From: Siphonodentalium dalli
Lineage: Eukaryota; Mollusca; Scaphopoda; Gadilida; Siphonodentaliidae
NCBI GenBank assembly: GCA_032622095.1
Contig: CP136061.1
Location: forward strand, 265,082,077-265,146,076
Reading direction: 5' to 3'
DNA: 64,000 nucleotides
The notes under the pieces are model-generated. The model ran no database searches. It saw only the letters and a list, made by a program, of their open reading frames with translations, and had not been told where the DNA came from. Positions 21,909 to 35,282 of the stretch are shown one piece after another (within the stretch, counting starts at the first letter, position 1; every line of letters begins with the position of its first letter). A program made the position numbers and the translations under genes.

Positions 21909-23133
21909 AATAATAATAATAACTAGAGGTCAGATTCCATGGAATCAGATATACTTCCATGGTATTCCATCCCATCCCATCCCATCCCGACCTGACCTTG
22001 GCCTTCAAAATGGTCAATCGAAGGTCAAATCGGGTAAAACATGCGGATTTCCACGAAATTTGATACCTAGGGGTACTTTTGTCCGGGGAGTCTTTTGGGC
22101 GGGTCAAGTCGTGACCCCGACCTGACATTGACATTCGAAATGGTAAGTTCAAGGTCAAATCGAGTAAAACGATCGGATTTCGACGAAATTTTATACCTAG
22201 GAAAACTTTTGTCCGGGGAGTGTTTTGGACAGGTCAAATCGTGACAATATGTTACTTTTACAGTAGAGCGGACATACCTATATAGTATATCGGTGAGCAT
22301 ATTCATGCATTTGCCTTGCTTCTTGCTAAGTCCGTTTGAATTTGCGTCATGAAGAGAGGGTTTGAATTTGAGTAATATATATCACCCGTCACAACGTTAT
22401 ACGCTACCAGGGTTAAACCGTTCAATATAAATCATTAAAAAGTGTACTAATCTTGCGTTTATATACTACTTATCACATCCACTCATCGAAAAGTTTTTAT
22501 CTCAATATATGATTTTCGGAGTAATTTTGCCCATTTGATCTTCGGTGGAATTTTCCAAATCTGAACCCACCCGACACAAACACTCCCTTGAGCAGGTTGC
22601 GTTTATATTAGAGAGGTCAAATTTTAGAGTCATACCTACAGTATACCGGCTTATGTACCACCGCATTAAACTCGCTCCTACATCGGCCCGTTTGGATTTG
22701 GGGCTAAAAATCGGCTAGTGATAGACTACAGAAGTATACATATTTATGATATATAGCGTTGTCACGAGTAAACCGTTCCGTTCCATCTGAAAATTAGAAA
22801 ATTGCGCTCTAGATGCGCGTGAACACTAGCTATCAGATGTAGTCGTCAAAAAAAAAATTCTCGATGTTTGAATTTGAAGTATAGCGGTCAAGATTTGGGG
22901 GGGGGGGGGGCGTGAATAGAATATCCAAATGTACCTGCTACGGCATTACCTTGGTCTTTAATTAGCCCTTTTGGATTTGGTGGGAAGAATAGGTGCATTT
23001 TCCTGTTCCCCGTATAGCGGAAAGGGGTATATATATATAGTCACGCATTTCAATCAGTTTGGATATAAAGTTTAAATATACACAGTTATATGCCTATATA
23101 TTTAATACTAATATATTTTCTTATAAATTAATA

Positions 23134-23211
23134 GCGCAGTGCGTAGTCGAGTGGTCAGAGCGTCAAACCTTCAGTTTGTGTTTTTATTGCGACGTGAGTT
23201 CGAATCCCGTC
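23134..23211 (+). ncRNA. tRNA-like module
   Basis: The A box TAGTCGAGTGG fits the Pol III consensus, the B box is GAGTTCGAATCCC, and a T-run follows. One extra T lies in the TTTTTATTGC variable region relative to the neighbouring module 272 bp downstream. Confidence 0.5.
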
Positions 23212-23405
23212 AAATTATCTTTTTTTATTTTTTATTTTTAACATGTTTTGGTGTATTTTAATCATCAAATACGAATAATACCAAACTAAAGATAATGTAA
23301 AGATGCTTTTTATATTCGATTTCAATCAGTTTGGATATAAAGTTTAAATATACACAGTTATATGCCTACATATTTAATACTAATATATTTTCTTATAAAT
23401 TAACA

Positions 23406-23482
23406 GCGCAGTGCGTAGCCGAGTGGAGAGAGCGTCAAACATTCAGTTTGTGTTTTATTGCGACGTGAGTTCGAATCCCGTC
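23406..23482 (+). ncRNA. tRNA-like module
   Basis: The A box TAGCCGAGTGG is a full consensus match, the D-arm region reads GAGAGAGCG, the B box is intact and T-runs follow. The acceptor stem is again absent. Confidence 0.5.
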
Positions 23483-24390
23483 AAATTATCTTTTTTTATT
23501 TTTTATTTTTAACATGTTTTGGTGTATTTTAATCATCAAATACGAATAATACCAAACTAAAGATAATGTAAAGATGCTTTTTATATTCGATAAATAACTA
23601 GAATATAAACAATATACAAATTGATCTTACGAAACTGATGATGTTTGCATGTTTCTATGTGTTTATCGTTGTTATCGCAAATGGAATAATTGGCTATACG
23701 TCGTCATTACGTTAGTAGAAATATACACCATATAACGAAGTCTTGTGTGATCAAATTAATGTAATGTTTGTATTTTGTTTGGTTGTATATGATATGCAGT
23801 GCGTTGAAGATGCGAAAGAAAATACAAAAGTGAAATGCACGCACGCAGATAGCTCATGACACACTATACACGATAAAATGATAATTTACCACACACCATG
23901 GGCTACACAATTTACGAATAGGTGGGTTTATATTAAAATCCAAGTTATTTGCTTTATAACGGCTCCGATATGAACTCATACCAATATAGCACTCTGGAAA
24001 TGATTGTTGGAATTCGACGGGCGTTCTATCAGTTCTCTGGTAGAGGAATGAGACTGGCCCGCGGCAAGACGGGTGTATTCGAATCGGAGGTAGGTTCCAT
24101 CCCACGGAGGATGGGGTAGCCGGAGGAAGGAGAGAGGGGAGTGACAAATTTTTGGCGTATATATAGATAATATATATTATATATATAAGCGGAATTATTT
24201 TGAAGAGCTCTTTTCACTTGACTGAGAAAAAAATAATGTTCTAAGTCCAAAAGTTTTGGTTGAAATATTGGAGCCTTTTTCAAAAAGTGAAAACAAAATG
24301 AACGACTTTTCTGGGACAGGTCGATTTGGATCCGTTTTGGACTCTGGATTTCCCAAAAGTCATCTCCGTTTCGCGTGTAGCATAATCTGA

Positions 24391-25020
24391 ATCTTCGGAG
24401 GAGATGTGAGGACAAGCACATGGGCCCAAATTGCAAACTTTGAGGGCCCGTAACTCTTGCATTTCTTCTCGGATTTCAAAAATCCTTTCCGGTATGAGTT
24501 TGTTTTCGTTCGGGAAATACATAAACTTAAATATATGAATGTCAATCAAAATTTTATTTTGCAAACAATTTGCCCCCCACCCCAGTGTCAAAATATATGT
24601 CTGACCCTGTCAAAATTTCCTTCTCTGACTAAACTGACAACGGTCAACACGACTATGAAAACCACATGCAGTTATCTGGAATGATACAAGAGGACAACAG
24701 AGTACAATCAAATAGAGGTTTGCCAACTATGGGCGGTAACTCCTCAGGGAAAGCGCGGACACAAGTTCTGATGCCCGTGGGCAGTAGGGCATATCGAGAT
24801 GTGTATACAGTCCAATTTTCGATGCTCTGCTCCTTATAATTTCCGAGATAATAAAATGACATTTTTTCATATAAAGGGAGATAACTCTACGGGGTAAATG
24901 CGGACAATATCCGTTATGAGCCAAAGGCATAGAACTCATTTACCCCAACATACTTACCAAACTTGAGTTTTCTAGTACTAATACATTCCGAGATTTGGGC
25001 GTTGAAAAATACTGTAGTAT
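24391..25020 (+). repeat. Core A right-hand part fused to block C2
   Basis: This begins inside a core A internal repeat (TCTTCGGAGGAGATGTGAGGACAAG) and continues to the normal AGTAT end. GAGGACAAG and GTCTGACCC are markers of A subtype 1, the subtype of the homogenised array. Confidence 0.88.
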
Positions 25021-25038
25021 AATAATAATAATAATAAT

Positions 25039-25243
25039 GAAAAATAATCGAAAAAGGGCCATAACTCTGTTAAAAGATATTGGACCAACATCCGGATACC
25101 ATTATTTTTAGTAGACCTTAGATGCCTTCATTCGCTAGAGATTTCGCGGTCCTCCTCCCATTAGTTTCTGAGTATTTCCAATTAAACAGAAAACGGCCGC
25201 AGTAGAAAAACAATATACTTCCTTGGTTACACCATGGAAGTAT
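25039..25243 (+). repeat. Short module SE (205 bp)
   Basis: This is an SE-a copy (CTGTTAAAAGATATTGG) with its hairpin at 25215-25243. Confidence 0.92.
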
Positions 25244-25250
25244 AATAATA

Positions 25251-26755
25251 GGATCAATCATGAGTGGAAAGAATCGCAGTTTATGGACGGAAAATATGAA
25301 GTATGGTGATTATATGTTGTCCTAATATGTGTAGGTTGATCTCAAGTGTTTGGACGTGACCCCACCCCTGCCTCGAAATTGGGTGACGGGATTGGGAAAA
25401 CATCAACCCCTGGCACAAACTGCTAAGTTTGAGGCCCCGTAACTTCGTCAGTTTCCAACGGATTTTAAAGTTGTTTCCAGTTTTGTGATTTGCGGCTGAC
25501 ATAGATTGCATAGTATAAATTTCATCTGATTTGGAGACGGATAACACTTTGATTATTGGAAAGCATATGGGCCCAAATTCAAACTTGTACGGCCAAAATC
25601 TCCGCCATTTTCCAACGTATTTACGATCTGTCTTCAGCTTCGAGATCGGCTGATGTTGCAGATATTATATTCCAAGTTTCATCTGATTCCGAGAAGAATT
25701 AAAATTCGGCACCACGGACCACCCCTCCCCAGACCCACAATAATGAACCGACACTGGCAAAATTTTTGTCCCCCCGCGTGCCGTCTCCAGTCCGTACGCA
25801 TTTTCGTATCAGATGACATCCTATGTTCGATATCTTCGGAGGAGATGTGTTATCAAGCACATGGGCCCAAAATTGCAAAGTTTGAGGGCCCGCGATTCTT
25901 TTAGTTTTCGATGGATTTTCGAAATTCTTCCAGTTTCTAGATCGGCTGATGTTGCAGATGTTATATTCCAAGTTTCATCTGATTCCGAGAAGAATTAAAA
26001 ATTGGTACCACGGACCACCCCTCCCCAGACCCACAATAATGAACAGACACTGGCAAAATTTGGCCCACCGCGTGCTCTCTTCCGTCCGCACACGTTGGCG
26101 TATCAGATGATATCCTATGTTCGATATCTTCGGAGGAGATGTGAGGACAAGCACATGGGCCCAAATTGCAAACTTTGAGGGCCCGTAACTCTTGCATTTC
26201 TTCTCGGATTTCAAAAATCCTTTCCGGTATGAGTTTGTTTTCGTTCGGGAAATACATAAACTTAAATATATGAATGTCAATCAAAATTTTATTTTGCAAA
26301 CAATTTGCCCCCCACCCCAGTGTCAAAATATATGTCTGACCCTGTCAAAATTTCCTTCTCTGACTAAACTGACAACGGTCAACACGACTATGAAAACCAC
26401 ATGCAGTTATCTGGAATGATACAAGAGGACAACAGAGTACAATCAAATAGAGGTTTGCCAACTATGGGCGGTAACTCCTCAGGGAAAGCGCGGACACAAG
26501 TTCTGATGCCCGTGGGCAGTAGGGCATATCGAGATGTGTATACAGTCCAATTTTCGATGCTCTGCTCCTTATAATTTCCGAGATAATAAAATGACATTTT
26601 TTCATATAAAGGGAGATAACTCTACGGGGTAAATGCGGACAATATCCGTTATGAGCCAAAGGCATAGAACTCATTTACCCCAACATACTTACCAAACTTG
26701 AGTTTTCTAGTACTAATACATTCCGAGATTTGGGCGTTGAAAAATACTGTAGTAT
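25251..26755 (+). repeat. Core A, copy A1
   Basis: This full core A is 1505 bp. It starts GGATCAATCATGAG and has the CCCCACCCCTGCCTCG landmark near 25360. Several diverged cassettes are anchored by GGGCCC/GGCCCCGTAACT, CGGATTT and TTTCATCTGATT. It has the A right-hand module with AAGGGAGATAACTC and ends GTAGTAT. It differs from array units near 25758-25782, where TTTTTGTCCCCCCGCG replaces TTTGGCCCACCGCG. Confidence 0.92.
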
Positions 26756-27978
26756 AATAATAATAATAACTAGAGGTCAGATTCCATGGAATCAGATATA
26801 CTTCCATGGTATTCCATCCCATCCCATCCCATCCCGACCTGACCTTGGTCTTCAAAATGGTCAATCGAAGGTCAAATCGGGTAAAACATGCGGATTTCCA
26901 CGAAATTTGATACCTAGGGGTACTTTTGTCCGGGGAGTCTTTTGGGCGGGTCAAGTCGTGACCCCGACCTGACATTGACATTCGAAATGGTAAGTTCAAG
27001 GTCAAATCGAGTAAAACGATCGGATTTCGACGAAATTTTATACCTAGGAAAACTTTTGTCCGGGGAGTGTTTTGGACAGGTCAAATCGTGACAATATGTT
27101 ACTTTTACAGTAGAGCGGACATACCTATATAGTATATCGGTGAGCATATTCATGCATTTGCCTTGCTTCTTGCTAAGTCCGTTTGAATTTGCGTCATGAA
27201 GAGAGGGTTTGAATTTGAGTAATATATATCACCCATCACAACGTTATACGCTACCAGGGTTAAACCGTTCAATATAAATCATTAAAAAGTGTACTAATCT
27301 TGCGTTTATATACTACTTATCACATCCACTCATCGAAAAGTTTTTATCTCAATATATGATTTTCGGAGTAATTTTGCCCATTTGATCTTCGGTGGAATTT
27401 TCCAAATCTGAACCCACCCGACACAAACACTCCCTTGAGCAGGTTGCGTTTATATTAGAGAGGTCAAATTTTAGAGTCATACCTACAGTATACCGGCTTA
27501 TGTACCACCGCATTAAACTCGCTCCTACATCGGCCCGTTTGGATTTGGGGCTAAAAATCGGCTAGTGATAGACTACAGAAGTATACATATTTATGATATA
27601 TAGCGTTGTCACGAGTAAACCGTTCCGTTCCATCTGAAAATTAGAAAATTGCGCTCTAGATGCGCGTGAACACTAGCTATCAGATGTACTCGTCAAAAAA
27701 AAAATTCTCGATGTTTGAATTTGAAGTATAGCGGTCAAGATTTGGGGGGGGGGGGCGTGAATAGAATATCCAAATGTACCTGCTACGGCATTACCTTGCT
27801 CTTTAATTAGCCCTTTTGGATTTGGTGGGAAGAATAGGTGCATTTTCCTGTTCCCCGTATAGCGGAAAGGGGTATATATATATAGTCACGCATTTCAATC
27901 AGTTTGGATATAAAGTTTAAATATACACAGTTATATGCCTATATATTTAATACTAATATATTTTCTTATAAATTAATA

Positions 27979-28056
27979 GCGCAGTGCGTAGTCGAGTGGT
28001 CAGAGCGTCAAACCTTCAGTTTGTGTTTTTATTGCGACGTGAGTTCGAATCCCGTC
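27979..28056 (+). ncRNA. tRNA-like module
   Basis: This is the C3 counterpart of 23134-23211. It has A box TAGTCGAGTGG, B box GAGTTCGAATCCC and a downstream T-run. Confidence 0.5.
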
Positions 28057-28250
28057 AAATTATCTTTTTTTATTTTTTATTTTTAACATGTTTTGGTGTA
28101 TTTTAATCATCAAATACGAATAATACCAAACTAAAGATAATGTAAAGATGCTTTTTATATTCGATTTCAATCAGTTTGGATATAAAGTTTAAATATACAC
28201 AGTTATATGCCTACATATTTAATACTAATATATTTTCTTATAAATTAACA

Positions 28251-28327
28251 GCGCAGTGCGTAGCCGAGTGGAGAGAGCGTCAAACATTCAGTTTGTGTTT
28301 TATTGCGACGTGAGTTCGAATCCCGTC
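28251..28327 (+). ncRNA. tRNA-like module
   Basis: This is the C3 counterpart of 23406-23482. It has A box TAGCCGAGTGG, an intact B box and a downstream T-run. Confidence 0.5.
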
Positions 28328-29235
28328 AAATTATCTTTTTTTATTTTTTATTTTTAACATGTTTTGGTGTATTTTAATCATCAAATACGAATAATACCAA
28401 ACTAAAGATAATGTAAAGATGCTTTTTATATTCGATAAATAACTAGAATATAAACAATATACAAATTGATCTTACGAAACTGATGATGTTTGCATGTTTC
28501 TATGTGTTTATCGTTGTTATCGCAAATGGAATAATTGGCTATACGTCGTCATTACGTTAGTAGAAATATACACCATATAACGAAGTCTTGTGTGATCAAA
28601 TTAATGTAATGTTTGTATTTTGTTTGGTTGTATATGATATGCAGTGCGTTGAAGATGCGAAAGAAAATACAAAAGTGAAATGCACGCACGCAGATAGCTC
28701 ATGACACACTATACACGATAAAATGATAATTTACCACACACCATGGGCTACACAATTTACGAATAGGTGGGTTTATATTAAAATCCAAGTTATTTGCTTT
28801 ATAACGGCTCCGATATGAACTCATACCAATATAGCACTCTGGAAATGATTGTTGGAATTCGACGGGCGTTCTATCAGTTCTCTGGTAGAGGAATGAGACT
28901 GGCCCGCGGCAAGACGGGTGTATTCGAATCGGAGGTAGGTTCCATCCCACGGAGGATGGGGTAGCCGGAGGAAGGAGAGAGGGGAGTGACAAATTTTTGG
29001 CGTATATATAGATAATATATATTATATATATAAGCGGAATTATTTTGAAGAGCTCTTTTCATTTGACTGAGAAAAAAATAATGTTCTAAGTCCAAAAGTT
29101 TTGGTTGAAATATTGGAGCCTTTTTCAAAAAGTGAAAACAAAATGAACGACTTTTCTGGGACAGGTCGATTTGGATCCGTTTTGGACTCTGGATTTCCCA
29201 AAAGTCATCTCCGTTTCGCGTGTAGCATAATCTGA

Positions 29236-29862
29236 ATCTTCGGAGGAGATGTGTTATCAAGCACATGGGCCCAAATTGCAAACTTTGAGGGCCCGTAACT
29301 CTTGCATTTCTTCTCGGATTTCAAAAATCCTTTCCGGTATGAGTTTGTTTTCGTTCGGGAAATACATAAACTTAAATATATGAATGTCAATCAAAATTTT
29401 ATTTTGCAAACAATTTGCCCCCCACCCCAGTGTCAAAATATATGTCCGACCCTGTCAAAATTTCCTTCTCTGACTAAACTGACAACGGTCAACACGATTA
29501 TGAAAACCACATGCAGTTATCTGGAATGATACAAGAGGACAACAGAGTACAATCAAATAGAGGTTTGCCAACTATGGGCGGTAACTCCTCAGGGAAAGCG
29601 CGGACACAAGTTCTGAAGCCCGTGGGCAGTAGGGCATATCGAGATGTGTATACAGTCCAATTTTCGATGCTCTGCTCCTTATAATTTCCGAGATAATAAA
29701 ATGACATTTTTTCATATAAAGGGAGATAACTCCACGGGGTAAATGCGGACAATATCCGTTATGAGCCAAAGGCATAGAACTCATTTACCCCAACATACTT
29801 ACCAAACTTGAGTTTTCTAGTACTAATACATTCCGAGATTTGGGCGTTGAAAAATACTGTAG

Positions 29863-29865
<3 letters not shown>
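29236..29865 (+). repeat. Core A right-hand part fused to block C3
   Basis: This is the subtype 2 right-hand module (GTTATCAAGC, GTCCGACCC, CACGATTATG, CTGAAGCCC). It matches the ends of A2 and A3 and ends GTAGTAT. Confidence 0.88.

Positions 29866-29895
<30 letters not shown>
29866..29895 (+). repeat. (TAA)n microsatellite
   Basis: About ten AAT triplets are present. The same longer tract follows A2 and A3, while type-1 array units have about five triplets. Confidence 0.95.
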
Positions 29896-29897
<2 letters not shown>

Positions 29898-30100
29898 AAA
29901 ATAATCGAAAAAGGGCCATAACTCTGTTAAAAGATATTGGACCAACATCCGGATACCATTATTTTTAGTAGACCTTAGATGCCTTCATTCGCTAGAGATT
30001 TCGCGGTCCTCCTCCCATTAGTTTCTGAGTATTTCCAATTAAACAGAAAACGGCCGCAGTAGAAAAACAATATACTTCCTTGGTTACACCATGGAAGTAT
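29896..30100 (+). repeat. Short module SE (205 bp)
   Basis: This is an SE-a copy with its hairpin at 30072-30100. Confidence 0.92.
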
Positions 30101-30107
30101 AATAATA

Positions 30108-31607
30108 GGATCAATCATGAGTGGAAAGAATCGCAGTTTATGGACGGAAAATATGAAGTATGGTGATTATATGTTGTCCTAATATGTGTAGGTTGATCTC
30201 AAGTGTTTGGACGTGACCCCACCCCTGCCTCGAAATTGGGTGACGGGATTGGGAAAACATCAACCCCTGGCACAAACTGCTAAGTTTGAGGCCCCGTAAC
30301 TTCGTCAGTTTCCAACGGATTTTAAAGTTGTTTCCAGTTTTGTGATTTGCGGCTGACATAGATTGCATAGTATAAATTTCATCTGATTTGGATACGGATA
30401 ACACTTTGATTATTGGAAAGCATATGGGCCCAAATTCAAACTTGTACGGCCAAGATCTCCGCCATTTTCCAACGTATTTACGATCTGTGTTCAGCTTCGA
30501 GATCGGCTGATGTTGCAGATATTATATTCCAAGTTTCATCTGATTCCGAGAAGAATTAAAATTCGGCACCACGGACCACCCCTCCCCAGACCCACAATAA
30601 TGAACCGACACTGGCAACATTTGGCCCACCGCGTGCCGTCTCCAGTCCGTACGCATTTTCGTATCAGATGACATCCTATGTTCGATATCTTCGGAGGAGA
30701 TGTGTTATCAAGCACATGGGCCCAAAATTGCAAAGTTTGAGGGCCCGCGATTCTTTTAGTTTTCGATGGATTTTCGAAATTCGTCCAGTTTCTAGATCGG
30801 CTGATGTTGCAGATGTTATATTCCAAGTTTCATCTGATTCCGAGAAGAATTAAAAATTGGTACCACGGACCACCCCTCCCCAGACCCACAATAATGAACC
30901 GACACTGGCAAAATTTGGCCCACCGCGTGCCCTCTTCCGTCCGCACACGTTGGCGTATCAGCTGACATCCAAACTTCGACATCTTCGGAGGAGATGTGTT
31001 ATCAAGCACATGGGCCCAAATTGCAAACTTTGAGGGCCCGTAACTCTTGCATTTCTTCTCGGATTTCAAAAATCCTTTCCGGTATGAGTTTGTTTTCGTT
31101 CGGGAAATACATAAACTTAAATATATGAATGTCAATCAAAATTTTATTTTGCAAACAATTTGCCCCCCACCCCAGTGTCAAAATATATGTCCGACCCTGT
31201 CAAAATTTCCTTCTCTGACTAAACTGACAACGGTCAACACGATTATGAAAACCACATGCAGTTATCTGGAATGATACAAGAGGACAACAGAGTACAATCA
31301 AATAGAGGTTTGCCAACTATGGGCGGTAACTCCTCAGGGAAAGCGCGGACACAAGTTCTGAAGCCCGTGGGCAGTAGGGCATATCGAGATGTGTATACAG
31401 TCCAATTTTCGATGCTCTGCTCCTTATAATTTCCGAGATAATAAAATGACATTTTTTCATATAAAGGGAGATAACTCCACGGGGTAAATGCGGACAATAT
31501 CCGTTATGAGCCAAAGGCATAGAACTCATTTACCCCAACATACTTACCAAACTTGAGTTTTCTAGTACTAATACATTCCGAGATTTGGGCGTTGAAAAAT
31601 ACTGTAG

Positions 31608-31642
<35 letters not shown>

Positions 31643-31845
31643 AAAATAATCGAAAAAGGGCCATAACTCTGTTAAAAGATATTGGACCAACATCCGGATA
31701 CCATTATTTTTAGTAGACCTTAGATGCCTTCATTCGCTAGAGATTTCGCGGTCCTCCTCCCATTAGTTTCTGAGTATTTCCAATTAAACAGAAAACGGCC
31801 GCAGTAGAAAAACAATATACTTCCTTGGTTACACCATGGAAGTAT
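30108..31845 (+). repeat. Array unit A2 (core A + SE), subtype 2
   Basis: The core spans 30108-31610 (1503 bp), then (TAA)n, then SE at 31641-31845. The period to the next unit is 1745 bp. Subtype 2 markers are TTGGATACGG, GGCAACATTTGG, TTCGTCCAG, GTTATCAAGC and CACGATTATG. Confidence 0.95.
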
Positions 31846-31852
31846 AATAATA

Positions 31853-33352
31853 GGATCAATCATGAGTGGAAAGAATCGCAGTTTATGGACGGAAAATATG
31901 AAGTATGGTGATTATATGTTGTCCTAATATGTGTAGGTTGATCTCAAGTGTTTGGACGTGACCCCACCCCTGCCTCGAAATTGGGTGACGGGATTGGGAA
32001 AACATCAACCCCTGGCACAAACTGCTAAGTTTGAGGCCCCGTAACTTCGTCAGTTTCCAACGGATTTTAAAGTTGTTTCCAGTTTTGTGATTTGCGGCTG
32101 ACATAGATTGCATAGTATAAATTTCATCTGATTTGGATACGGATAACACTTTGATTATTGGAAAGCATATGGGCCCAAATTCAAACTTGTACGGCCAAGA
32201 TCTCCGCCATTTTCCAACGTATTTACGATCTGTGTTCAGCTTCGAGATCGGCTGATGTTGCAGATATTATATTCCAAGTTTCATCTGATTCCGAGAAGAA
32301 TTAAAATTCGGCACCACGGACCACCCCTCCCCAGACCCACAATAATGAACCGACACTGGCAACATTTGGCCCACCGCGTGCCGTCTCCAGTCCGTACGCA
32401 TTTTCGTATCAGATGACATCCTATGTTCGATATCTTCGGAGGAGATGTGTTATCAAGCACATGGGCCCAAAATTGCAAAGTTTGAGGGCCCGCGATTCTT
32501 TTAGTTTTCGATGGATTTTCGAAATTCGTCCAGTTTCTAGATCGGCTGATGTTGCAGATGTTATATTCCAAGTTTCATCTGATTCCGAGAAGAATTAAAA
32601 ATTGGTACCACGGACCACCCCTCCCCAGACCCACAATAATGAACCGACACTGGCAAAATTTGGCCCACCGCGTGCCCTCTTCCGTCCGCACACGTTGGCG
32701 TATCAGCTGACATCCAAACTTCGACATCTTCGGAGGAGATGTGTTATCAAGCACATGGGCCCAAATTGCAAACTTTGAGGGCCCGTAACTCTTGCATTTC
32801 TTCTCGGATTTCAAAAATCCTTTCCGGTATGAGTTTGTTTTCGTTCGGGAAATACATAAACTTAAATATATGAATGTCAATCAAAATTTTATTTTGCAAA
32901 CAATTTGCCCCCCACCCCAGTGTCAAAATATATGTCCGACCCTGTCAAAATTTCCTTCTCTGACTAAACTGACAACGGTCAACACGATTATGAAAACCAC
33001 ATGCAGTTATCTGGAATGATACAAGAGGACAACAGAGTACAATCAAATAGAGGTTTGCCAACTATGGGCGGTAACTCCTCAGGGAAAGCGCGGACACAAG
33101 TTCTGAAGCCCGTGGGCAGTAGGGCATATCGAGATGTGTATACAGTCCAATTTTCGATGCTCTGCTCCTTATAATTTCCGAGATAATAAAATGACATTTT
33201 TTCATATAAAGGGAGATAACTCCACGGGGTAAATGCGGACAATATCCGTTATGAGCCAAAGGCATAGAACTCATTTACCCCAACATACTTACCAAACTTG
33301 AGTTTTCTAGTACTAATACATTCCGAGATTTGGGCGTTGAAAAATACTGTAG

Positions 33353-33387
<35 letters not shown>

Positions 33388-33590
33388 AAAATAATCGAAA
33401 AAGGGCCATAACTCTGTTAAAAGATATTGGACCAACATCCGGATACCATTATTTTTAGTAGACCTTAGATGCCTTCATTCGCTAGAGATTTCGCGGTCCT
33501 CCTCCCATTAGTTTCTGAGTATTTCCAATTAAACAGAAAACGGCCGCAGTAGAAAAACAATATACTTCCTTGGTTACACCATGGAAGTAT
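31853..33590 (+). repeat. Array unit A3 (core A + SE), subtype 2
   Basis: The core spans 31853-33355 and the SE 33386-33590. I saw no difference from A2 by eye. Confidence 0.95.
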
Positions 33591-33597
33591 AATAATA

Positions 33598-35275
33598 GGA
33601 TCAATCATGAGTGGAAAGAATCGCAGTTTATGGACGGAAAATATGAAGTATGGTGATTATATGTTGTCCTAATATGTGTAGGTTGATCTCAAGTGTTTGG
33701 ACGTGACCCCACCCCTGCCTCGAAATTGGGTGACGGGATTGGGAAAACATCAACCCCTGGCACAAACTGCTAAGTTTGAGGCCCCGTAACTTCGTCAGTT
33801 TCCAACGGATTTTAAAGTTGTTTCCAGTTTTGTGATTTGCGGCTGACATAGATTGCATAGTATAAATTTCATCTGATTTGGATACGGATAACACTTTGAT
33901 TATTGGAAAGCATATGGGCCCAAATTCAAACTTGTACGGCCAAGATCTCCGCCATTTTCCAACGTATTTACGATCTGTGTTCAGCTTCGAGATCGGCTGA
34001 TGTTGCAGATATTATATTCCAAGTTTCATCTGATTCCGAGAAGAATTAAAATTCGGCACCACGGACCACCCCTCCCCAGACCCACAATAATGAACCGACA
34101 CTGGCAACATTTGGCCCACCGCGTGCCGTCTCCAGTCCGTACGCATTTTCGTATCAGATGACATCCTATGTTCGATATCTTCGGAGGAGATGTGTTATCA
34201 AGCACATGGGCCCAAAATTGCAAAGTTTGAGGGCCCGCGATTCTTTTAGTTTTCGATGGATTTTCGAAATTCGTCCAGTTTCTAGATCGGCTGATGTTGC
34301 AGATGTTATATTCCAAGTTTCATCTGATTCCGAGAAGAATTAAAAATTGGTACCACGATTTGGCCCACCGCGTGCTCTCTTCCGTCCGCACACGTTGGCG
34401 TATCAGATGATATCCTATGTTCGATATCTTCGGAGGAGATGTGAGGACAAGCACATGGGCCCAAATTGCAAACTTTGAGGGCCCGTAACTCTTGCATTTC
34501 TTCTCGGATTTCAAAAATCCTTTCCGGTATGAGTTTGTTTTCGTTCGGGAAATACATAAACTTAAATATATGAATGTCAATCAAAATTTTATTTTGCAAA
34601 CAATTTGCCCCCCACCCCAGTGTCAAAATATATGTCTGACCCTGTCAAAATTTCCTTCTCTGACTAAACTGACAACGGTCAACACGACTATGAAAACCAC
34701 ATGCAGTTATCTGGAATGATACAAGAGGACAACAGAGTACAATCAAATAGAGGTTTGCCAACTATGGGCGGTAACTCCTCAGGGAAAGCGCGGACACAAG
34801 TTCTGATGCCCGTGGGCAGTAGGGCATATCGAGATGTGTATACAGTCCAATTTTCGATGCTCTGCTCCTTATAATTTCCGAGATAATAAAATGACATTTT
34901 TTCATATAAAGGGAGATAACTCTACGGGGTAAATGCGGACAATATCCGTTATGAGCCAAAGGCATAGAACTCATTTACCCCAACATACTTACCAAACTTG
35001 AGTTTTCTAGTACTAATACATTCCGAGATTTGGGCGTTGAAAAATACTGTAGTATAATAATAATAATAATGAAAAATAATCGAAAAAGGGCCATAACTCT
35101 GTTAAAAGATATTGGACCAACATCCGGATACCATTATTTTTAGTAGACCTTAGATGCCTTCATTCGCTAGAGATTTCGCGGTCCTCCTCCCATTAGTTTC
35201 TGAGTATTTCCAATTAAACAGAAAACGGCCGCAGTAGAAAAACAATATACTTCCTTGGTTACACCATGGAAGTAT
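33598..35275 (+). repeat. Array unit A4, recombinant with 45-bp deletion
   Basis: The core spans 33598-35055 (1458 bp) and the SE 35071-35275. The left two thirds carry subtype 2 markers. After GGTACCACG (about 34350-34358), 45 bp are missing, and the remainder carries subtype 1 markers (GCTCTCTTCC, GAGGACAAG, GTCTGACCC). The unit period is 1685 bp. Confidence 0.95.
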
Positions 35276-35282
35276 AATAATA

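Larger units (their letters stand above)
21922..24390 (+). mobile_element. Block C, copy C2
   Basis: ACTAG lies at 21922 and ATACTTCCATGG at 21951-21962. The block contains the 130-bp-period pair (21989, 22119), the roughly 340-bp array (22252, 22597, about 22880) with a G-run near 22898-22910, two tRNA-like units, and then the block tail. Compared with C1 it lacks the sequence matching about 3963-4320; the join reads CGATAAATAACTAGAATATA near 23588. It passes into a core A at TCTTCGGAGGAGATGTG (24392). Confidence 0.6.
26769..29235 (+). mobile_element. Block C, copy C3
   Basis: This is the near-identical partner of C2 at an offset of about 4845-4847 bp. ACTAG lies at 26769 and ATACTTCCATGG at 26798-26809. 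Noticed differences are ACTCGTC for AGTCGTC, CACCCATCAC for CACCCGTCAC, and a shorter G-run. Unlike C2 it joins a core A of subtype 2 (GTGTTATCAAGC). Confidence 0.6.
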
